From Lachnospiraceae bacterium (GTDB lineage: Bacteria > Bacillota > Clostridia > Lachnospirales > Lachnospiraceae): a DNA stretch of 49,776 nucleotides. This document shows, in pieces, positions 36,013-46,144 of this stretch (positions are counted from its first letter, which is position 1; each line of letters starts with the position of its first letter). The DNA lies in contig QXXL01000031.1 of assembly GCA_009911505.1 (NCBI GenBank), forward strand, positions 1 through 49,776, given 5' to 3'. A program made the translations under genes and the position numbers. The notes under the pieces are model-generated. The model saw only the letters and a program-made list of their open reading frames with translations. It did no database searches and was not told where the DNA came from.

Positions 36013-37298
36013 GATAAAACCGATTCCTTTGGCAGCACCAGAATTTCATCTACCGGAGAAGCAGACGTCCCTTTTCCGTCTGTCCCTTCCAGGTACTTCT
36101 CCCCTGCTGATTCAAATAAAATATAAATCTCCCCGTCCACCAGTTCAAGCTCTTCCGAACACGGCGGCATTTCTACTTTCATCATTGGCTTGCCCGGGTT
36201 TTTATCTAAATGGGTAAGCGATTTGTAAACTTTTAAATAAGAAGATTTTCTTCTCCCGTAAGAAGCGCTGATATATATTTTTCCGTCTTCGTCAAATGCA
36301 ATCCCCTGTACCTTCTCGGGTATCCGCCAGTTTCCCGCCTGTTTTAACCCGTCTGGTGTAATACGGTATGAATACACCCTGGAATAAAACAGCCTGGTAT
36401 GCGTCGCTACCCATAATTTGCCATCGTGATACGCAATACACGACGGAATGTTTGATACCGAAACCTCCTCAAACCATCTAAAACAGTCCACTACCTGCCG
36501 CGGCTTTTTAGACGCTGTTTGCCGGATGACAGAGTACGGGATCCTTCCTAGCGTACCGCTGCCAGAATGGCATACCCAGACATTTTCACCGTCAAATGCC
36601 AGGCCGCCCATATGGCTGTTTTTTTTGACTCCAACCGTGGCGCAGTATTCCCCTGTCACCCGGTCAAAGACATGGATGCAGCCAAGCCCGCCGCCATAGT
36701 TGCCGCTATAGGCGCTTACTAACAGGTAATCCTCCGTCATACAGATCCCCTGTAAGCACTGGCTGGTTTCAGTGATGCGCTTTTCCACGGCATCCGTTTC
36801 CCTTGTAGAAGGCATGCCCGGGATTTTAACGTTTTTTAAAAAACGATATGCGCAGTCTTTTAATTTCTTTTGCCCTGGCCTTTTAGAAGCCGTATTCCGG
36901 TATGGGTACATCTGCACATTGTGTTCCCCATCGATGGACTTCGTCCACTTGGCATACAACATACAATCCCCGTTGCCGCGCACATCCTCTCCGGTTGCTT
37001 TGTGCCAGAAGCCACTGTCTAAATACCATCCGGCAAAATTATACCCCTCCTTAACAGGAATTGCGAGCGCAGCCTGCAAATCCTTTCGACTGGCATTTGC
37101 TGTGCCGCCCTCATCAAAAGCCCCTCCATTTAAAAAATAACAAACCTCAAATCCGCCTGCAGATCCAAATTCCTTTATCACCCTGTTTTCCCCCGAAAAA
37201 AGGCTGGAATCCTGACTGAGCCTGTACGCCCTGTCCACATACGGATCCTGCAGCACAAAAATAACCACCAACAGCACAGCCAAACATTTTTTGTCCAT
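36009..37298 (-). CDS. Exported protein with Listeria-Bacteroides repeat and propeller-like domain
   Basis: A 429-residue protein with an N-terminal hydrophobic stretch ([13 protein letters not shown]) that is a signal peptide or anchor. Residues about 50-115 form one Listeria-Bacteroides (InlB B-type) repeat: a [13 protein letters not shown] strand, then [12 protein letters not shown] and LYAKWT. After a basic linker, residues 175-420 show recurring strand patterns such as [18 protein letters not shown] and [15 protein letters not shown], as in beta-propellers. The role may be surface adhesion or binding; no catalytic site is seen. The ribosome site is weak, and a strong terminator lies only 37 bases upstream of the start. 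Confidence 0.78.
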   Translation of the reverse strand: MDKKCLAVLLVVIFVLQDPYVDRAYRLSQDSSLFSGENRVIKEFGSAGGFEVCYFLNGGAFDEGGTANASRKDLQAALAIPVKEGYNFAGWYLDSGFWHKATGEDVRGNGDCMLYAKWTKSIDGEHNVQMYPYRNTASKRPGQKKLKDCAYRFLKNVKIPGMPSTRETDAVEKRITETSQCLQGICMTEDYLLVSAYSGNYGGGLGCIHVFDRVTGEYCATVGVKKNSHMGGLAFDGENVWVCHSGSGTLGRIPYSVIRQTASKKPRQVVDCFRWFEEVSVSNIPSCIAYHDGKLWVATHTRLFYSRVYSYRITPDGLKQAGNWRIPEKVQGIAFDEDGKIYISASYGRRKSSYLKVYKSLTHLDKNPGKPMMKVEMPPCSEELELVDGEIYILFESAGEKYLEGTDGKGTSASPVDEILVLPKESVLS

Positions 37299-37334
37299 AC
37301 TATACGCCCCATTTCACCTAATATGGTTTTTCTG

Positions 37335-37375
37335 AAAAATGTGGCCCTTTCTGCCCCTCCTACAGAAAGAACCAC
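37335..37375 (-). terminator. Terminator after the EF-G-like gene
   Basis: Minus strand: 37363-37375 pairs with 37341-37353 over 13 bp including two G-U pairs, with a 9-base loop, followed by ATTTTT. It begins about 40 bases past the fusA2 stop. Confidence 0.85.
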
Positions 37376-37416
37376 CGTTTTTCATTCATGTAATAGTTTG
37401 CTGTTTCTTTTAAAAT

Positions 37417-39504
37417 TTATTCTGCGCTGTCTAATTTGTTCGCCCTGGCTGCAATTTCCTTTTCCTGGATATCCGAAGGAGCCTGCTCATACCTTGCAAA
37501 TTCATAGGAATAATCCCCTGCGCCTCCTGTCATAGAACGCAAATCGGTGTTGTAGCCAAACAATTCCATGCTCGGCACGTCGGCAATAATTTCCTGCTTG
37601 CCTCCCTCAATTGGGTTCATTCCAAGCACCCTGCCTCGGCGTTTGTTCAAATCGCCCATAACATCACCGGTATAGGCATCCGGCACAACTACCTTTAAGG
37701 ATACGATTGGCTCTAGCAGTACCGGAGAAGCTTCTAAGAACCCCTTTTTAAAGGCCTGGCGGGAAGCCGTCTTAAATGCCATTTCGGAAGAATCAACCGG
37801 ATGGTATGATCCGTCGTAAAGCACAGCTTTGACGCCGACAACCGGATATGCGGCGAGAGGCCCTTTTAATACGGCATCCTGAACGCCCTTCTCAACTGCC
37901 GGGAAGTAATTCTTCGGTACGGCGCCTCCGACTACAATCTGGTCAAATTCATATGCCTCTTCCATATTGCCGGAAGGCTCAAATGTCATCTTAACGTGCC
38001 CATACTGCCCATGGCCGCCGGACTGTTTTTTGTATTTGTATTCCACATCGGATTTTTTGCGGATGGTTTCACGGAATGCAACTTTCGGCTTTGAAAGCTC
38101 CACTTCGATCTTATATTTGCCCATCAGCTTGCTTACCACTACATCCAGATGCTGCTCTCCCATCCCATATAACAGGGTCTGGCCATTTTCACTGTCATTG
38201 ACGCTCTTTAAGGTCAAATCCTCTGCCATCAGCTTCTGCAATGCCTGGGAAATCTTGTCCTCATCCCCTTTATTTTTCGCCTGGTAACGCATATAGGTAT
38301 ACGGTACGGGCATTTTAGCCGCTATGTAATGGATGGGGTTTGCTTTTGTAGAGAGGGAATCGGTCGTGGAAGTATTGCTTAACTTCGCCAGCGCCCCAAT
38401 GTCTCCGGCATGGATTTCTTTGACTTCCTCTGCTTTATTGCCCCTTAATACATACAGCTTGCCGATCTTTTCTTCGGTACCCTTTTGGTAATTATACAGC
38501 ACGTCGTCTGTCTTAAGCACTCCAGAATTGACTTTGAGCAGAGAATATTTGCCAATAAACGGATCGACAATTGTCTTAAATACATAAGCAGATTTTGCCT
38601 TGGAAAAATCGTAGTCTGCCTGGAACACTTCATTTGTCTTGGCGCTGATCCCTGCGCAGGTCTTCTTGTCCGGGCCTGGAAGATATTTCACAATATCCAC
38701 CATTAACGTATACTGGCCCCTCGCCAGTATATTGGAGCCCATCATAACCGGTACGATACTTCCGTCCGCCACATTAACACGCAGCGCCTGGCGGATCTCA
38801 TCCTCAGAAAACTCTTCGCCGCCGAAATAGCGTTCCATAAACTCTTCACTAGTTTCTGCAACTGCTTCCATTAGCTCTTCGCGGTAAGTCTCCAGGTTCT
38901 CCCTGGAATAATCAGGCACATCGGCTTTTTCTACCTGCCCGTTGTCCTTCCAGCGTTTTGCGCGCTGCTGCAATACATTTACATATCCTACGAACTGCCC
39001 GTTTTCACGGATCGGCAAGTGGAACGGCGCTATTTTCTTGCCGTATAAGTTCTGCAAATCTTCTATGACCTGCCGGTAGCTGGCTTCGTCAATATCCATA
39101 TCAGTGACAAATACAATCCTGGGAAGCTTGTATTTTTCGCAGATTTCCCATGCTTTCTTTGTGCCCACTTCTATACCCGCTTTGCCGGATACGACAATAA
39201 TCGCTGCATCGGCTACGGATGCGGCTTCCTCAACTTCACCGCAAAAATCAAAGTAGCCAGGTGCATCCAGAATATTAATTTTGGTATCTTCCCATATTAT
39301 GGGGACGATTGAAGTGTTGATAGAGAAGAGACGTTTTATCTCTTCCTTGTCGTAATCACTAATGGTGTTCCCGTCGCTTACTTTGCCCATACGGGTTGTC
39401 ATGCCTGCTAAATATGCCATTGCTTCTACCAGGCTGGTCTTCCCACACCCACCATGTCCGAGAAGTACCACGTTGCGAATCTTGTCTGTTGTGTAAACAT
39501 TCAT
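37417..39504 (-). CDS. fusA2: Elongation factor G paralogue
   Basis: A 695-residue translational GTPase of the EF-G-like group (PRK12740 type) rather than the main EF-G. The P-loop is GHGGCGKTSL at 16-25 and the G2-G3 region holds DAPGYFDFCGEVEEAA, where main EF-G has DTPGHVDF. Domains II to V follow, including the domain IV start SGGHGQYGHVKM and the terminal YSYEFARYEQAP. Such paralogues lack a settled role; some act in recycling or stress. The main fusA would be expected near rpsL-rpsG. It has its own promoter and terminator, so it is monocistronic. Confidence 0.92.
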   Translation of the reverse strand: MNVYTTDKIRNVVLLGHGGCGKTSLVEAMAYLAGMTTRMGKVSDGNTISDYDKEEIKRLFSINTSIVPIIWEDTKINILDAPGYFDFCGEVEEAASVADAAIIVVSGKAGIEVGTKKAWEICEKYKLPRIVFVTDMDIDEASYRQVIEDLQNLYGKKIAPFHLPIRENGQFVGYVNVLQQRAKRWKDNGQVEKADVPDYSRENLETYREELMEAVAETSEEFMERYFGGEEFSEDEIRQALRVNVADGSIVPVMMGSNILARGQYTLMVDIVKYLPGPDKKTCAGISAKTNEVFQADYDFSKAKSAYVFKTIVDPFIGKYSLLKVNSGVLKTDDVLYNYQKGTEEKIGKLYVLRGNKAEEVKEIHAGDIGALAKLSNTSTTDSLSTKANPIHYIAAKMPVPYTYMRYQAKNKGDEDKISQALQKLMAEDLTLKSVNDSENGQTLLYGMGEQHLDVVVSKLMGKYKIEVELSKPKVAFRETIRKKSDVEYKYKKQSGGHGQYGHVKMTFEPSGNMEEAYEFDQIVVGGAVPKNYFPAVEKGVQDAVLKGPLAAYPVVGVKAVLYDGSYHPVDSSEMAFKTASRQAFKKGFLEASPVLLEPIVSLKVVVPDAYTGDVMGDLNKRRGRVLGMNPIEGGKQEIIADVPSMELFGYNTDLRSMTGGAGDYSYEFARYEQAPSDIQEKEIAARANKLDSAE

Positions 39505-39573
39505 ATAACAAATCCTCCATTCTGGTTCGTAACAGAAACTTGTCTTTTCACGATACCCTTTACATATAGTTAT

Positions 39574-39602
39574 ATTGTACTAAATTTCCAGATATATTAC
39601 AA
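39574..39602 (-). promoter_or_regulatory. Promoter of the EF-G-like gene
   Basis: Minus strand TTGTAA at 39597-39602, 17-base spacer, TACAAT at 39574-39579. GGAGG precedes the ATG about 70 bases downstream. Confidence 0.65.
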
Positions 39603-39641
39603 CTATTTTATTGAAAAATACCAATTTCCATATTCTGAAAA

Positions 39642-40205
39642 TTACAATGCGTCCAGTACTTCTATCTCCGCCTCCCTTTTAAACTCCTCTATCTGCAATG
39701 CATTCATCTTAGGAAGCTCTTCCAGGGAATGTATCCCAAAGCTGCGCAAAAAATCTTCCGTTGTTCCAAAAAGCATTGGCCTTCCCGGTGCGTCTAAACG
39801 CCCCAATTCACTGACAAGGCTGTATTCCACCAGTTTACTGACTGCATGATCGCAGGAAACCCCACGGATTTTTTCGATTTCTGCTTTCGTCACTGGCTGC
39901 TTATATGCAATAATGGAAAGCGTTTCTAATAGTACGTCCGTAAGGACATGTTTTTTGGGCTGCTTAGCAATCCGGATCAGGAAGTCATAAGCGCCTGGCG
40001 CCGTACACATCTGGTAGGCGCCCTCCAGCTCTATAATCCGCATCCCGCGTCCAGATTCTTCGTACTCCTGCGCCAGTTCCTCTATTAGGCATTTCGTCTG
40101 GCCTATATCTAATTCCAACGCCGCGGCTATTTTATCCAGCTCCACAGAGTCTCCCATAGTAAATAATATAGATTCTATCGCTGTCTTATATATTTTTTCT
40201 TCCAT
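39642..40205 (-). CDS. scpB: Segregation and condensation protein B
   Basis: The kleisin partner ScpB (187 residues) dimerises through winged-helix domains and bridges the SMC-ScpA ring. The N-terminus EEKIYKTAIESILFTMGDSV and the core LETLSIIAYKQPVTKAEIEKIRGV, followed by GRPMLFGTTEDFLRSFG, are diagnostic. It begins eight bases after scpA. Confidence 0.95.
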   Translation of the reverse strand: MEEKIYKTAIESILFTMGDSVELDKIAAALELDIGQTKCLIEELAQEYEESGRGMRIIELEGAYQMCTAPGAYDFLIRIAKQPKKHVLTDVLLETLSIIAYKQPVTKAEIEKIRGVSCDHAVSKLVEYSLVSELGRLDAPGRPMLFGTTEDFLRSFGIHSLEELPKMNALQIEEFKREAEIEVLDAL

Positions 40206-40213
40206 TTAAAACC

Positions 40214-40969
40214 TCATGCCTGCGCGGCCATGCTGGACTCAATTATAATCTCGTCAAACAGGCCCTCCTGCGTAATCCTGATTTTCCCCATTTTCATCAT
40301 CTCCAAAATTGCCAAAAAACTGACAATTACTTCCATTTTACTGCTTTTCCCTTCCAAAAGGCTCTGGAAGGAAAAACGTTTGTGGGCGGCCGCATACTGT
40401 TCTAGGTATGCCATCTTTTCAGCCAAAGAAACTTCCTCTTTTTCAATCCTGCCAAAGCCCGACCTGACCTGGTCGATTTTATTTTCCTGCCTGCGTAATA
40501 CCGAACGGAAAATTTCATGCAGCTTATGTAGTGTAAGCCCGGACATTAACTGCCCTAAATCTACCGGTTCTTCATATGCCATAACTTCCGGCGGCAAGGT
40601 AGGCATTTTAAATAGGATTTTTTCTGCATCCACCTGGCGGTCTTTTAATTCATAAGACATGCATTTGTACATTTTATATTCCAAAAGCTGCTGTATAAGC
40701 TCAGCCCTTGGGTCTTCCTCTTCCCCATCTTCATTTACAGCCTTAGGGAGCAGCATTTTGGATTTAATCGCAATCAATGTAGCCGCCATTACCAGAAATT
40801 CACTCATAATATTTAAATCCTGCCGCTTCATTTCCCTGATAAACTCCAGGTACTGTTCTGTAATCTCAACAATCGGGATATCGTAAATACTGACTTTATT
40901 TTTATCAAGCAAATGCAAAAGCAAATCCAACGGGCCTTCAAATGCTTCTAATTTTACCGTTAACTCCAT
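40214..40969 (-). CDS. scpA: Segregation and condensation protein A
   Basis: ScpA is the kleisin that closes the SMC ring for chromosome compaction and segregation. The 251-residue protein opens FEGPLDLLLHLLDKNKVSIYDIPI, the classic signature, with DLNIMSEFLVMAATLIAIKSKMLLP following. The C-terminal winged helix (about 180-245) ends in KIRITQEGLFDEI. A promoter lies 44-72 bases upstream. Confidence 0.95.
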   Translation of the reverse strand: MELTVKLEAFEGPLDLLLHLLDKNKVSIYDIPIVEITEQYLEFIREMKRQDLNIMSEFLVMAATLIAIKSKMLLPKAVNEDGEEEDPRAELIQQLLEYKMYKCMSYELKDRQVDAEKILFKMPTLPPEVMAYEEPVDLGQLMSGLTLHKLHEIFRSVLRRQENKIDQVRSGFGRIEKEEVSLAEKMAYLEQYAAAHKRFSFQSLLEGKSSKMEVIVSFLAILEMMKMGKIRITQEGLFDEIIIESSMAAQA

Positions 40970-41012
40970 GCACTACCTTTCCTTTTTACAGATCAGACTA
41001 TAAACAAACTAT

Positions 41013-41041
41013 ATTCTAGTTGATTTTTGCCCAAAATGCAA
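41013..41041 (-). promoter_or_regulatory. Promoter of scpA-scpB
   Basis: Minus strand TTGCAT at 41036-41041, 17-base spacer, TAGAAT at 41013-41018. Confidence 0.65.
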
Positions 41042-41254
41042 GGCTCGGCCATAAGAAGCCCAAAAAAGGCGGATTAGAGCGTGTTACAGGTGAACAGACG
41101 GCAAAGCCGCCAAACCAAGACAGGCCTGGGAGATCTCGCTCATACTCCAACGAAACCAGTAAAAGCTTCTGTAAGTAAAATACAAATTTCGGTCATAAAA
41201 TTTTAACAATCCGATTAGAATATAACAGAGAATTTGTAATAATACGGAGGTTTT

Positions 41255-42550
41255 ATGATGCAATCCTTCCTGTCCCTTTTCTTAAGCTTACACCTGCTTC
41301 TGGGAGCTGTTTTCACCCCTTTCACCCAGTCTTTGGGCTACCACCTGCTGCCTGCGGGCGAAGAACCAGCGCGGCTTTCCACAGCGCCTGTTATGCTTCC
41401 TACAGAAGAAAAAACATCAGAAGAAAAGAGCCAAAATCCGGCACCTGCCGAAACGCCGGATCAGGCGCTTTCTTCGTCTATTACTGCTCCAAGCGCTGTT
41501 TTGATGGAGATGTCCACTGGGGCTGTCGTTTTTGAAAAGAATCCGCACGCTATCCGGCATCCGGCAAGCATAACCAAAATTATGACGCTGATTTTGATTT
41601 TTGAAGCCATAAAAAAAGGCAGCATCCATTTGGACGATAACGTAACGGTATCTGAGCATGCTTCTGGCATGGGCGGATCACAGGTATTCCTTGAAACCGG
41701 GGAAACGCAGACGGTTGAAACACTGATTAAATGTATTAGTATTGCAAGTGCAAACGATGCTTGTGTGGCCATGGCTGAATTCATCAGTGGTAGCGAGGAA
41801 GCTTTCGTTGCTGAAATGAACCAGAAGGCCAAAGACCTGGGGATGAAAAACACCACCTTCGTCAATTGCTGTGGCTTAGATGCTGACGGCCATATGACTA
41901 CCGCTTACGATGTAGCTCTAATGTCGCGTGAGCTTACAGTACGCCATCCCGAAATACACAATTACTGTACCATATGGATGGACACTATGACCCATGTAAC
42001 TGCAAAAGGTGAAAAAGAATTTGGCTTAACAAACACCAACAAGCTAATCCGCCAGTATGAGTATGCGACAGGCTTAAAGACAGGGTTTACAGGGATTGCC
42101 AAGTACTGTGTTTCAGCAACTGCTGAAAAAGACGGTATGAAAATGATTGCCGTTATTATGGGGGCCGAAACGATTCCATACCGTACAAAAGATGCCATTA
42201 CACTTTTAAATTACGGATTTTCTAAATGTCAAATTTATACAGACCAACACAAAGAAGCCCTTCCCTCCCTTCCGGTAAAACGTGGTAAAGCGGATATGGT
42301 TGCCCTTACATTCCAAAATCCGTTTCAGTATTTAAATACTAACGGAGCAGATTTAAATACAATTGAAAAAGAACTTTCCCTGCCAGATTCGGTAGCAGCG
42401 CCGGTAAAAAAGGGTGATAAAATCGGAGAAGCCGTCTACCGGCTTGGAACAGAAAAAATCGGCTCCGTAGATATCCTCGCCGCCGAGAATATTACAGAAG
42501 CCGTTTTTTCAGATTATTTGATGGACATTTTCATGCGGTACTTTGCATAA
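41255..42550 (+). CDS. dacF: D-alanyl-D-alanine carboxypeptidase, DacF-type
   Basis: An exported S11 peptidase of 431 residues that trims peptidoglycan stem peptides. A hydrophobic signal segment (5-22) precedes a Pro/Glu-rich linker (35-70), then the active-site motifs SITK at 105-108, SAN at 165-167 and KTGFT at 275-279. A C-terminal beta domain (about 340-431) ends with a stretch that may bind membrane. ACGGAGG lies six bases before the start. It is the largest plus-strand gene here and converges on the transglutaminase gene with only six bases between stops. Confidence 0.93.
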   Translation: MMQSFLSLFLSLHLLLGAVFTPFTQSLGYHLLPAGEEPARLSTAPVMLPTEEKTSEEKSQNPAPAETPDQALSSSITAPSAVLMEMSTGAVVFEKNPHAIRHPASITKIMTLILIFEAIKKGSIHLDDNVTVSEHASGMGGSQVFLETGETQTVETLIKCISIASANDACVAMAEFISGSEEAFVAEMNQKAKDLGMKNTTFVNCCGLDADGHMTTAYDVALMSRELTVRHPEIHNYCTIWMDTMTHVTAKGEKEFGLTNTNKLIRQYEYATGLKTGFTGIAKYCVSATAEKDGMKMIAVIMGAETIPYRTKDAITLLNYGFSKCQIYTDQHKEALPSLPVKRGKADMVALTFQNPFQYLNTNGADLNTIEKELSLPDSVAAPVKKGDKIGEAVYRLGTEKIGSVDILAAENITEAVFSDYLMDIFMRYFA

Positions 42551-42556
42551 AAAAGA

Positions 42557-43594
42557 TTATTTTACCGAAACAAATTTATGTGTCCGTTCAGCTTCCGCCC
42601 TGGTTTTTCTATACCAGTAGTAGTCGCCCTGCCCTTTTCCATAATTTTGAATTTCCACATCCACGTCGTAATAGTATGTAACACCGCCTACAACAGCATA
42701 ATTCCAGGAATGCGGCGGCTTTGTCCCGTTTCGGTTCAAGTAATAGCCGCTGCAGATACCTGCTTCAACACCCACATGGTTGCATAAAATCTTAAAAATG
42801 GCTGCATTGTCTGTACAAACCCCTAATCTTCGTTCCATGCACCATTTACGGCGGATCATATCGTAATCATAACTATATGTCAGCTCCCCGCTTGCCATAA
42901 GATTATCCGTTTTTTTGCGATAGGCTTTGATTTTCTTTTTGGAGGAAGCCAAATTAAAATAAGTTTGATACGCACCACTTCCATTATAATGCACATGCTT
43001 TTGGTTGACAGTCATCCAGTGGTAAATGCGCTTTACTTTTTCATCATCGCTCAAAGAGTCCTTTATTTTGGCCTCTTTGCAGATCTGCTCTGCCATATAG
43101 TCAACTTCTGCATCCCCTGTCAGCATAGGGATGCCTTTGATGTTGTCTTGGGAAGTTATTTTAAAGGATATACTTTTCGTGGAAACCGGCAGGGACGGAT
43201 CCTGGGGAATGACGCAGACTTCTATAGTATACTTCCCTTTTTTGGCATATTTTTTATAGGATGCTTTTGCCTTGTTCTTTTTGCCAGGCTTTCCATTCCA
43301 TTTGTACTCTATGTACCCACCTAGGCTGGCCTTGTATTTTTTTTGGAAAATATATTTTCCTTTGTTGTTATAAATCCGAATGCGTATTGTGGCAGCAGCC
43401 CCGTTGGTATTTACTTGGGCTTTTATCTGCATAGATTTCCCTTTGCCTGGGCAAAAACCCGCCTTGCCTGGAACAACGGTAAGGGCTTCTACCATTCCAC
43501 CCTCTTGTGCACATGCAGGCTGTGGCAGCAACAGGCTTATGGCAAAGCAGAATAAAAACATCATTAAAATTTGGGAAATAGGGTATTTTTTCAT
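42557..43594 (-). CDS. Secreted transglutaminase-like protein
   Basis: A 345-residue exported protein: signal peptide (1-29, ending ACA before QEGG), a basic Lys-rich beta domain (about 35-150, FlgD Ig-like), then a transglutaminase-like cysteine-protease fold. The catalytic triad is visible as Cys260 (RRLGVCTDNAA), His295 (PPHSWN) and Asp310 (YYYDVD). Members commonly act as amidases or proteases on wall or host proteins; the substrate is unknown. It follows cls by 29 bases and probably shares its transcript. Confidence 0.85.
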   Translation of the reverse strand: MKKYPISQILMMFLFCFAISLLLPQPACAQEGGMVEALTVVPGKAGFCPGKGKSMQIKAQVNTNGAAATIRIRIYNNKGKYIFQKKYKASLGGYIEYKWNGKPGKKNKAKASYKKYAKKGKYTIEVCVIPQDPSLPVSTKSISFKITSQDNIKGIPMLTGDAEVDYMAEQICKEAKIKDSLSDDEKVKRIYHWMTVNQKHVHYNGSGAYQTYFNLASSKKKIKAYRKKTDNLMASGELTYSYDYDMIRRKWCMERRLGVCTDNAAIFKILCNHVGVEAGICSGYYLNRNGTKPPHSWNYAVVGGVTYYYDVDVEIQNYGKGQGDYYWYRKTRAEAERTHKFVSVK

Positions 43595-43623
43595 AAAAAA
43601 GTTTTCCTCCTTTTGTATTTCGG

Positions 43624-45159
43624 TTACATTAATGGCGCAAACAGGCGAAGTACACTTTGTACGGCACGGATAGCAATATTTCTGTTTTTACAAAATTCCA
43701 AAGATATTTCGTTCGATCTGCTAATGGTGTCTAACGCATCCTGTTTGATCTGCATTACGGCCTGGGAACGGTACATAAAAACACCGCATTCAAAATGCAG
43801 GTACAAGCTTCTGTAGTCTAAGTTTACTGTACCGACTGTAGCTACTTTATCGTCGCAGACAAAACACTTTGCATGGATAAAGCCCGGTGTATACTGGTAA
43901 ATCCGTACACCATTCTGGATTAGCTGTTCGTAGTAAGACTGGGTCAAAAGAAATACTAATTTTTTGTCTGGAATATCCGGAGTGACAATCCTGACATCAA
44001 TTCCACATTTTGCAGCGTTTTGTAGCGCAATTGTCATTTCATTATCCACTATCAGATATGGTGTAAAAATATAGACATACTTCTTGGCGTGGTTGATGAT
44101 ATTTAAATAAATATTTTCTCCAACATTTTCGTGATCTAACGGAGTATCGGAATATGGCTGCACATAACCGTCCGCTGGATTAAGCTTTTTGTTGTAAATC
44201 TGAGGCAGATAGTCCAGATAATCTTCTGATGTTTCTTTAATGTAATTCCACATTTCCAAAAACATAGTCGTTAAACTCCAGACCGCTTCGCCTTTGACTT
44301 CTATTCCAGCATCTTTCCAGTAGCCGAACCTCACTTTTTCGTTGATATATTCATCGGCAATATTAATCCCACCGGTAAACCCGACCTGACCGTCTACTAC
44401 TAGGATTTTGCGGTGATCCCGGTTATTTAAAATGATAGATAAAATCGGCCGAAATGGATTAAATACCGCATATTCCACACCGATTGTACGAAGCGTTTCC
44501 CCAAAATCCTTAGGCAGTGTTTTAATACAGCCAAAATCGTCGTAAATTAAGCGTACGCACACGCCTTTTTTTACTTTTTCTTTTAAAATAGAAAGGATCT
44601 TCTGCAGCATCTTCCCATCTTCAATAATAAAATACTCAAGAAAGATAAATTTTTCTGCACGCCGCATAGATTCTAGCATATCCTCGAACATAATTTCCCC
44701 GCAAGGATAATATTTTGTCTTGGAATTTTTATATAGCGGAAACTGCGCCCAGTCACGGATATATTTTGACTGCTGCGCCACGCCAGGGTCAGCGGCTTTT
44801 AAGCCTTCTATTGCGTCAACGTCTGTTTTCAGGCACGCTGATACTTCCCGGTGCACGGCGTCCATGCGCTTCTGTGTCTTCTTTGTAAGCTCGGATCGTC
44901 CAAACGCCGCATACAATGTAATACCCAATAGCGGCATTGCAAGAATGGTAAAAGTCCATACCAGTTTGTAGTAGGGGTTGCTCCAGTTATTGATCACCGT
45001 CAATGCAACGATATAGGAAAGGACGCGGATTCCAAAATCGACAAATGTAAAACGAATGCTGAAATCATACAGCGTAAAAAATATCCAGGAAAACTGCAGA
45101 ATAATTGCGAGCGCCACCATAAATACCCGGTTAAATAAGATGCTGCCAATCCGTTTCAT
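43624..45159 (-). CDS. cls: Cardiolipin synthase, phospholipase D type
   Basis: Cls condenses two phosphatidylglycerol molecules to cardiolipin and glycerol. The 511-residue protein has two N-terminal membrane segments (about 10-30 and 45-82) and both HxKx4D motifs: His249-Lys251-Asp256 in DHRKILVVDG, and His429-Lys431-Asp436 in IHAKCFVCDD. AGGAGG precedes the start. The subtilase gene ends 42 bases upstream. Confidence 0.95.
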   Translation of the reverse strand: MKRIGSILFNRVFMVALAIILQFSWIFFTLYDFSIRFTFVDFGIRVLSYIVALTVINNWSNPYYKLVWTFTILAMPLLGITLYAAFGRSELTKKTQKRMDAVHREVSACLKTDVDAIEGLKAADPGVAQQSKYIRDWAQFPLYKNSKTKYYPCGEIMFEDMLESMRRAEKFIFLEYFIIEDGKMLQKILSILKEKVKKGVCVRLIYDDFGCIKTLPKDFGETLRTIGVEYAVFNPFRPILSIILNNRDHRKILVVDGQVGFTGGINIADEYINEKVRFGYWKDAGIEVKGEAVWSLTTMFLEMWNYIKETSEDYLDYLPQIYNKKLNPADGYVQPYSDTPLDHENVGENIYLNIINHAKKYVYIFTPYLIVDNEMTIALQNAAKCGIDVRIVTPDIPDKKLVFLLTQSYYEQLIQNGVRIYQYTPGFIHAKCFVCDDKVATVGTVNLDYRSLYLHFECGVFMYRSQAVMQIKQDALDTISRSNEISLEFCKNRNIAIRAVQSVLRLFAPLM

Positions 45160-45201
45160 AGATGCCTCCTAATGCTTTGTCCACGTCATTTGAATTCTAT
45201 T

Positions 45202-46083
45202 CTACAACAAACGGTCTAAATATACAACACCCCAATATCCCCTTTCTTTTGCTTCTGCAATCCGTACCGTACGCTCATATAACCGTAATTTTACTTGCGC
45301 TGGCGTCATGTCCGGATATTTTTGCAAAAGCAAGGCCACAGCCCCTGCAATGACCGGAGCAGACATGGACGTACCACTTTTTGATTCATAGCCGTTCCCG
45401 CGCGCCGAACAGCTTCTGATCGCCGTACCAGGAGCTAAAATTTCTGGCTTTACAACACAGCATTCCGTAGGCCCCCTGCCGCTATATCCATTTTTTAAGC
45501 CCCTGCCATGTTTGGCATAATCATCGATACTGCCTACCGTAATGATACTTTTACACTGGCCTGGGACTGTGACGCTGTTTTTTCCGGGGCCGTTGTTGCC
45601 TGCTGCCGCTATAACGACAATCCCATGGTTCCAAGCTTTTTCTACTGCTGCAATCAGGTTTTCTTTTTCTTCTTCGTCCGCCGAAGGCAGCATCCCAACT
45701 GAAATATTTAGGATGCGGATATTGTATTCTTTCTGGTTTTCAAGAATATAGTCAATTGCCTTTAAAACCTGAGATGTATTGCCGTTTCCTTTACGGTCTA
45801 ATACTTTTGCCACAAATAGGCCTGCTTCCGGCGCAATTCCGGCGTATACCCCCCTGCCTGCCCTTCCGCTCCCCGCAATGATGCCCGCTACATGTGTGCC
45901 GTGGCCATTGTCATCATAAGTCCGCACCCTGTTTTGTGTGAAGTCTTTAAATTTCAATATGCGGGTGTCAAAATCCATATGGGGGACAATTCCGGTATCC
46001 ATCACGGCAACCGTAACCCCGCGCCCGGTGATCCCTCTCTGGTGCGCCTCATCAGCCCGTAATTTTTTCCGAACCTGATCCAT
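45202..46083 (-). CDS. Subtilisin-family serine protease, probably cytoplasmic
   Basis: A compact 293-residue S8 peptidase with the complete triad: Asp29 in VAVMDTGI, His61 in DDNGHGTHVAG, Ser239 in SGTSMSAPV, and the oxyanion Asn in AAAGNNGPG (163). There is no signal peptide and almost no propeptide: about 20 residues precede the catalytic core. This suggests an intracellular or AprX-like enzyme rather than a secreted subtilisin. Targets are unknown. Confidence 0.92.
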   Translation of the reverse strand: MDQVRKKLRADEAHQRGITGRGVTVAVMDTGIVPHMDFDTRILKFKDFTQNRVRTYDDNGHGTHVAGIIAGSGRAGRGVYAGIAPEAGLFVAKVLDRKGNGNTSQVLKAIDYILENQKEYNIRILNISVGMLPSADEEEKENLIAAVEKAWNHGIVVIAAAGNNGPGKNSVTVPGQCKSIITVGSIDDYAKHGRGLKNGYSGRGPTECCVVKPEILAPGTAIRSCSARGNGYESKSGTSMSAPVIAGAVALLLQKYPDMTPAQVKLRLYERTVRIAEAKERGYWGVVYLDRLL

Positions 46084-46144
46084 TGCAAAACCCTTTTTCT
46101 TTTATTTTATGCGGATGGGGCGGGGGAGTTCCAAAGCGCCCATC

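Noticed and set aside
41077..41141. Second copy of the 196-nt structured element
   Set aside because: It shares the TAGAGCGTG end, but the opposite end matches only five bases and the interior differs, so I did not list it as a copy.
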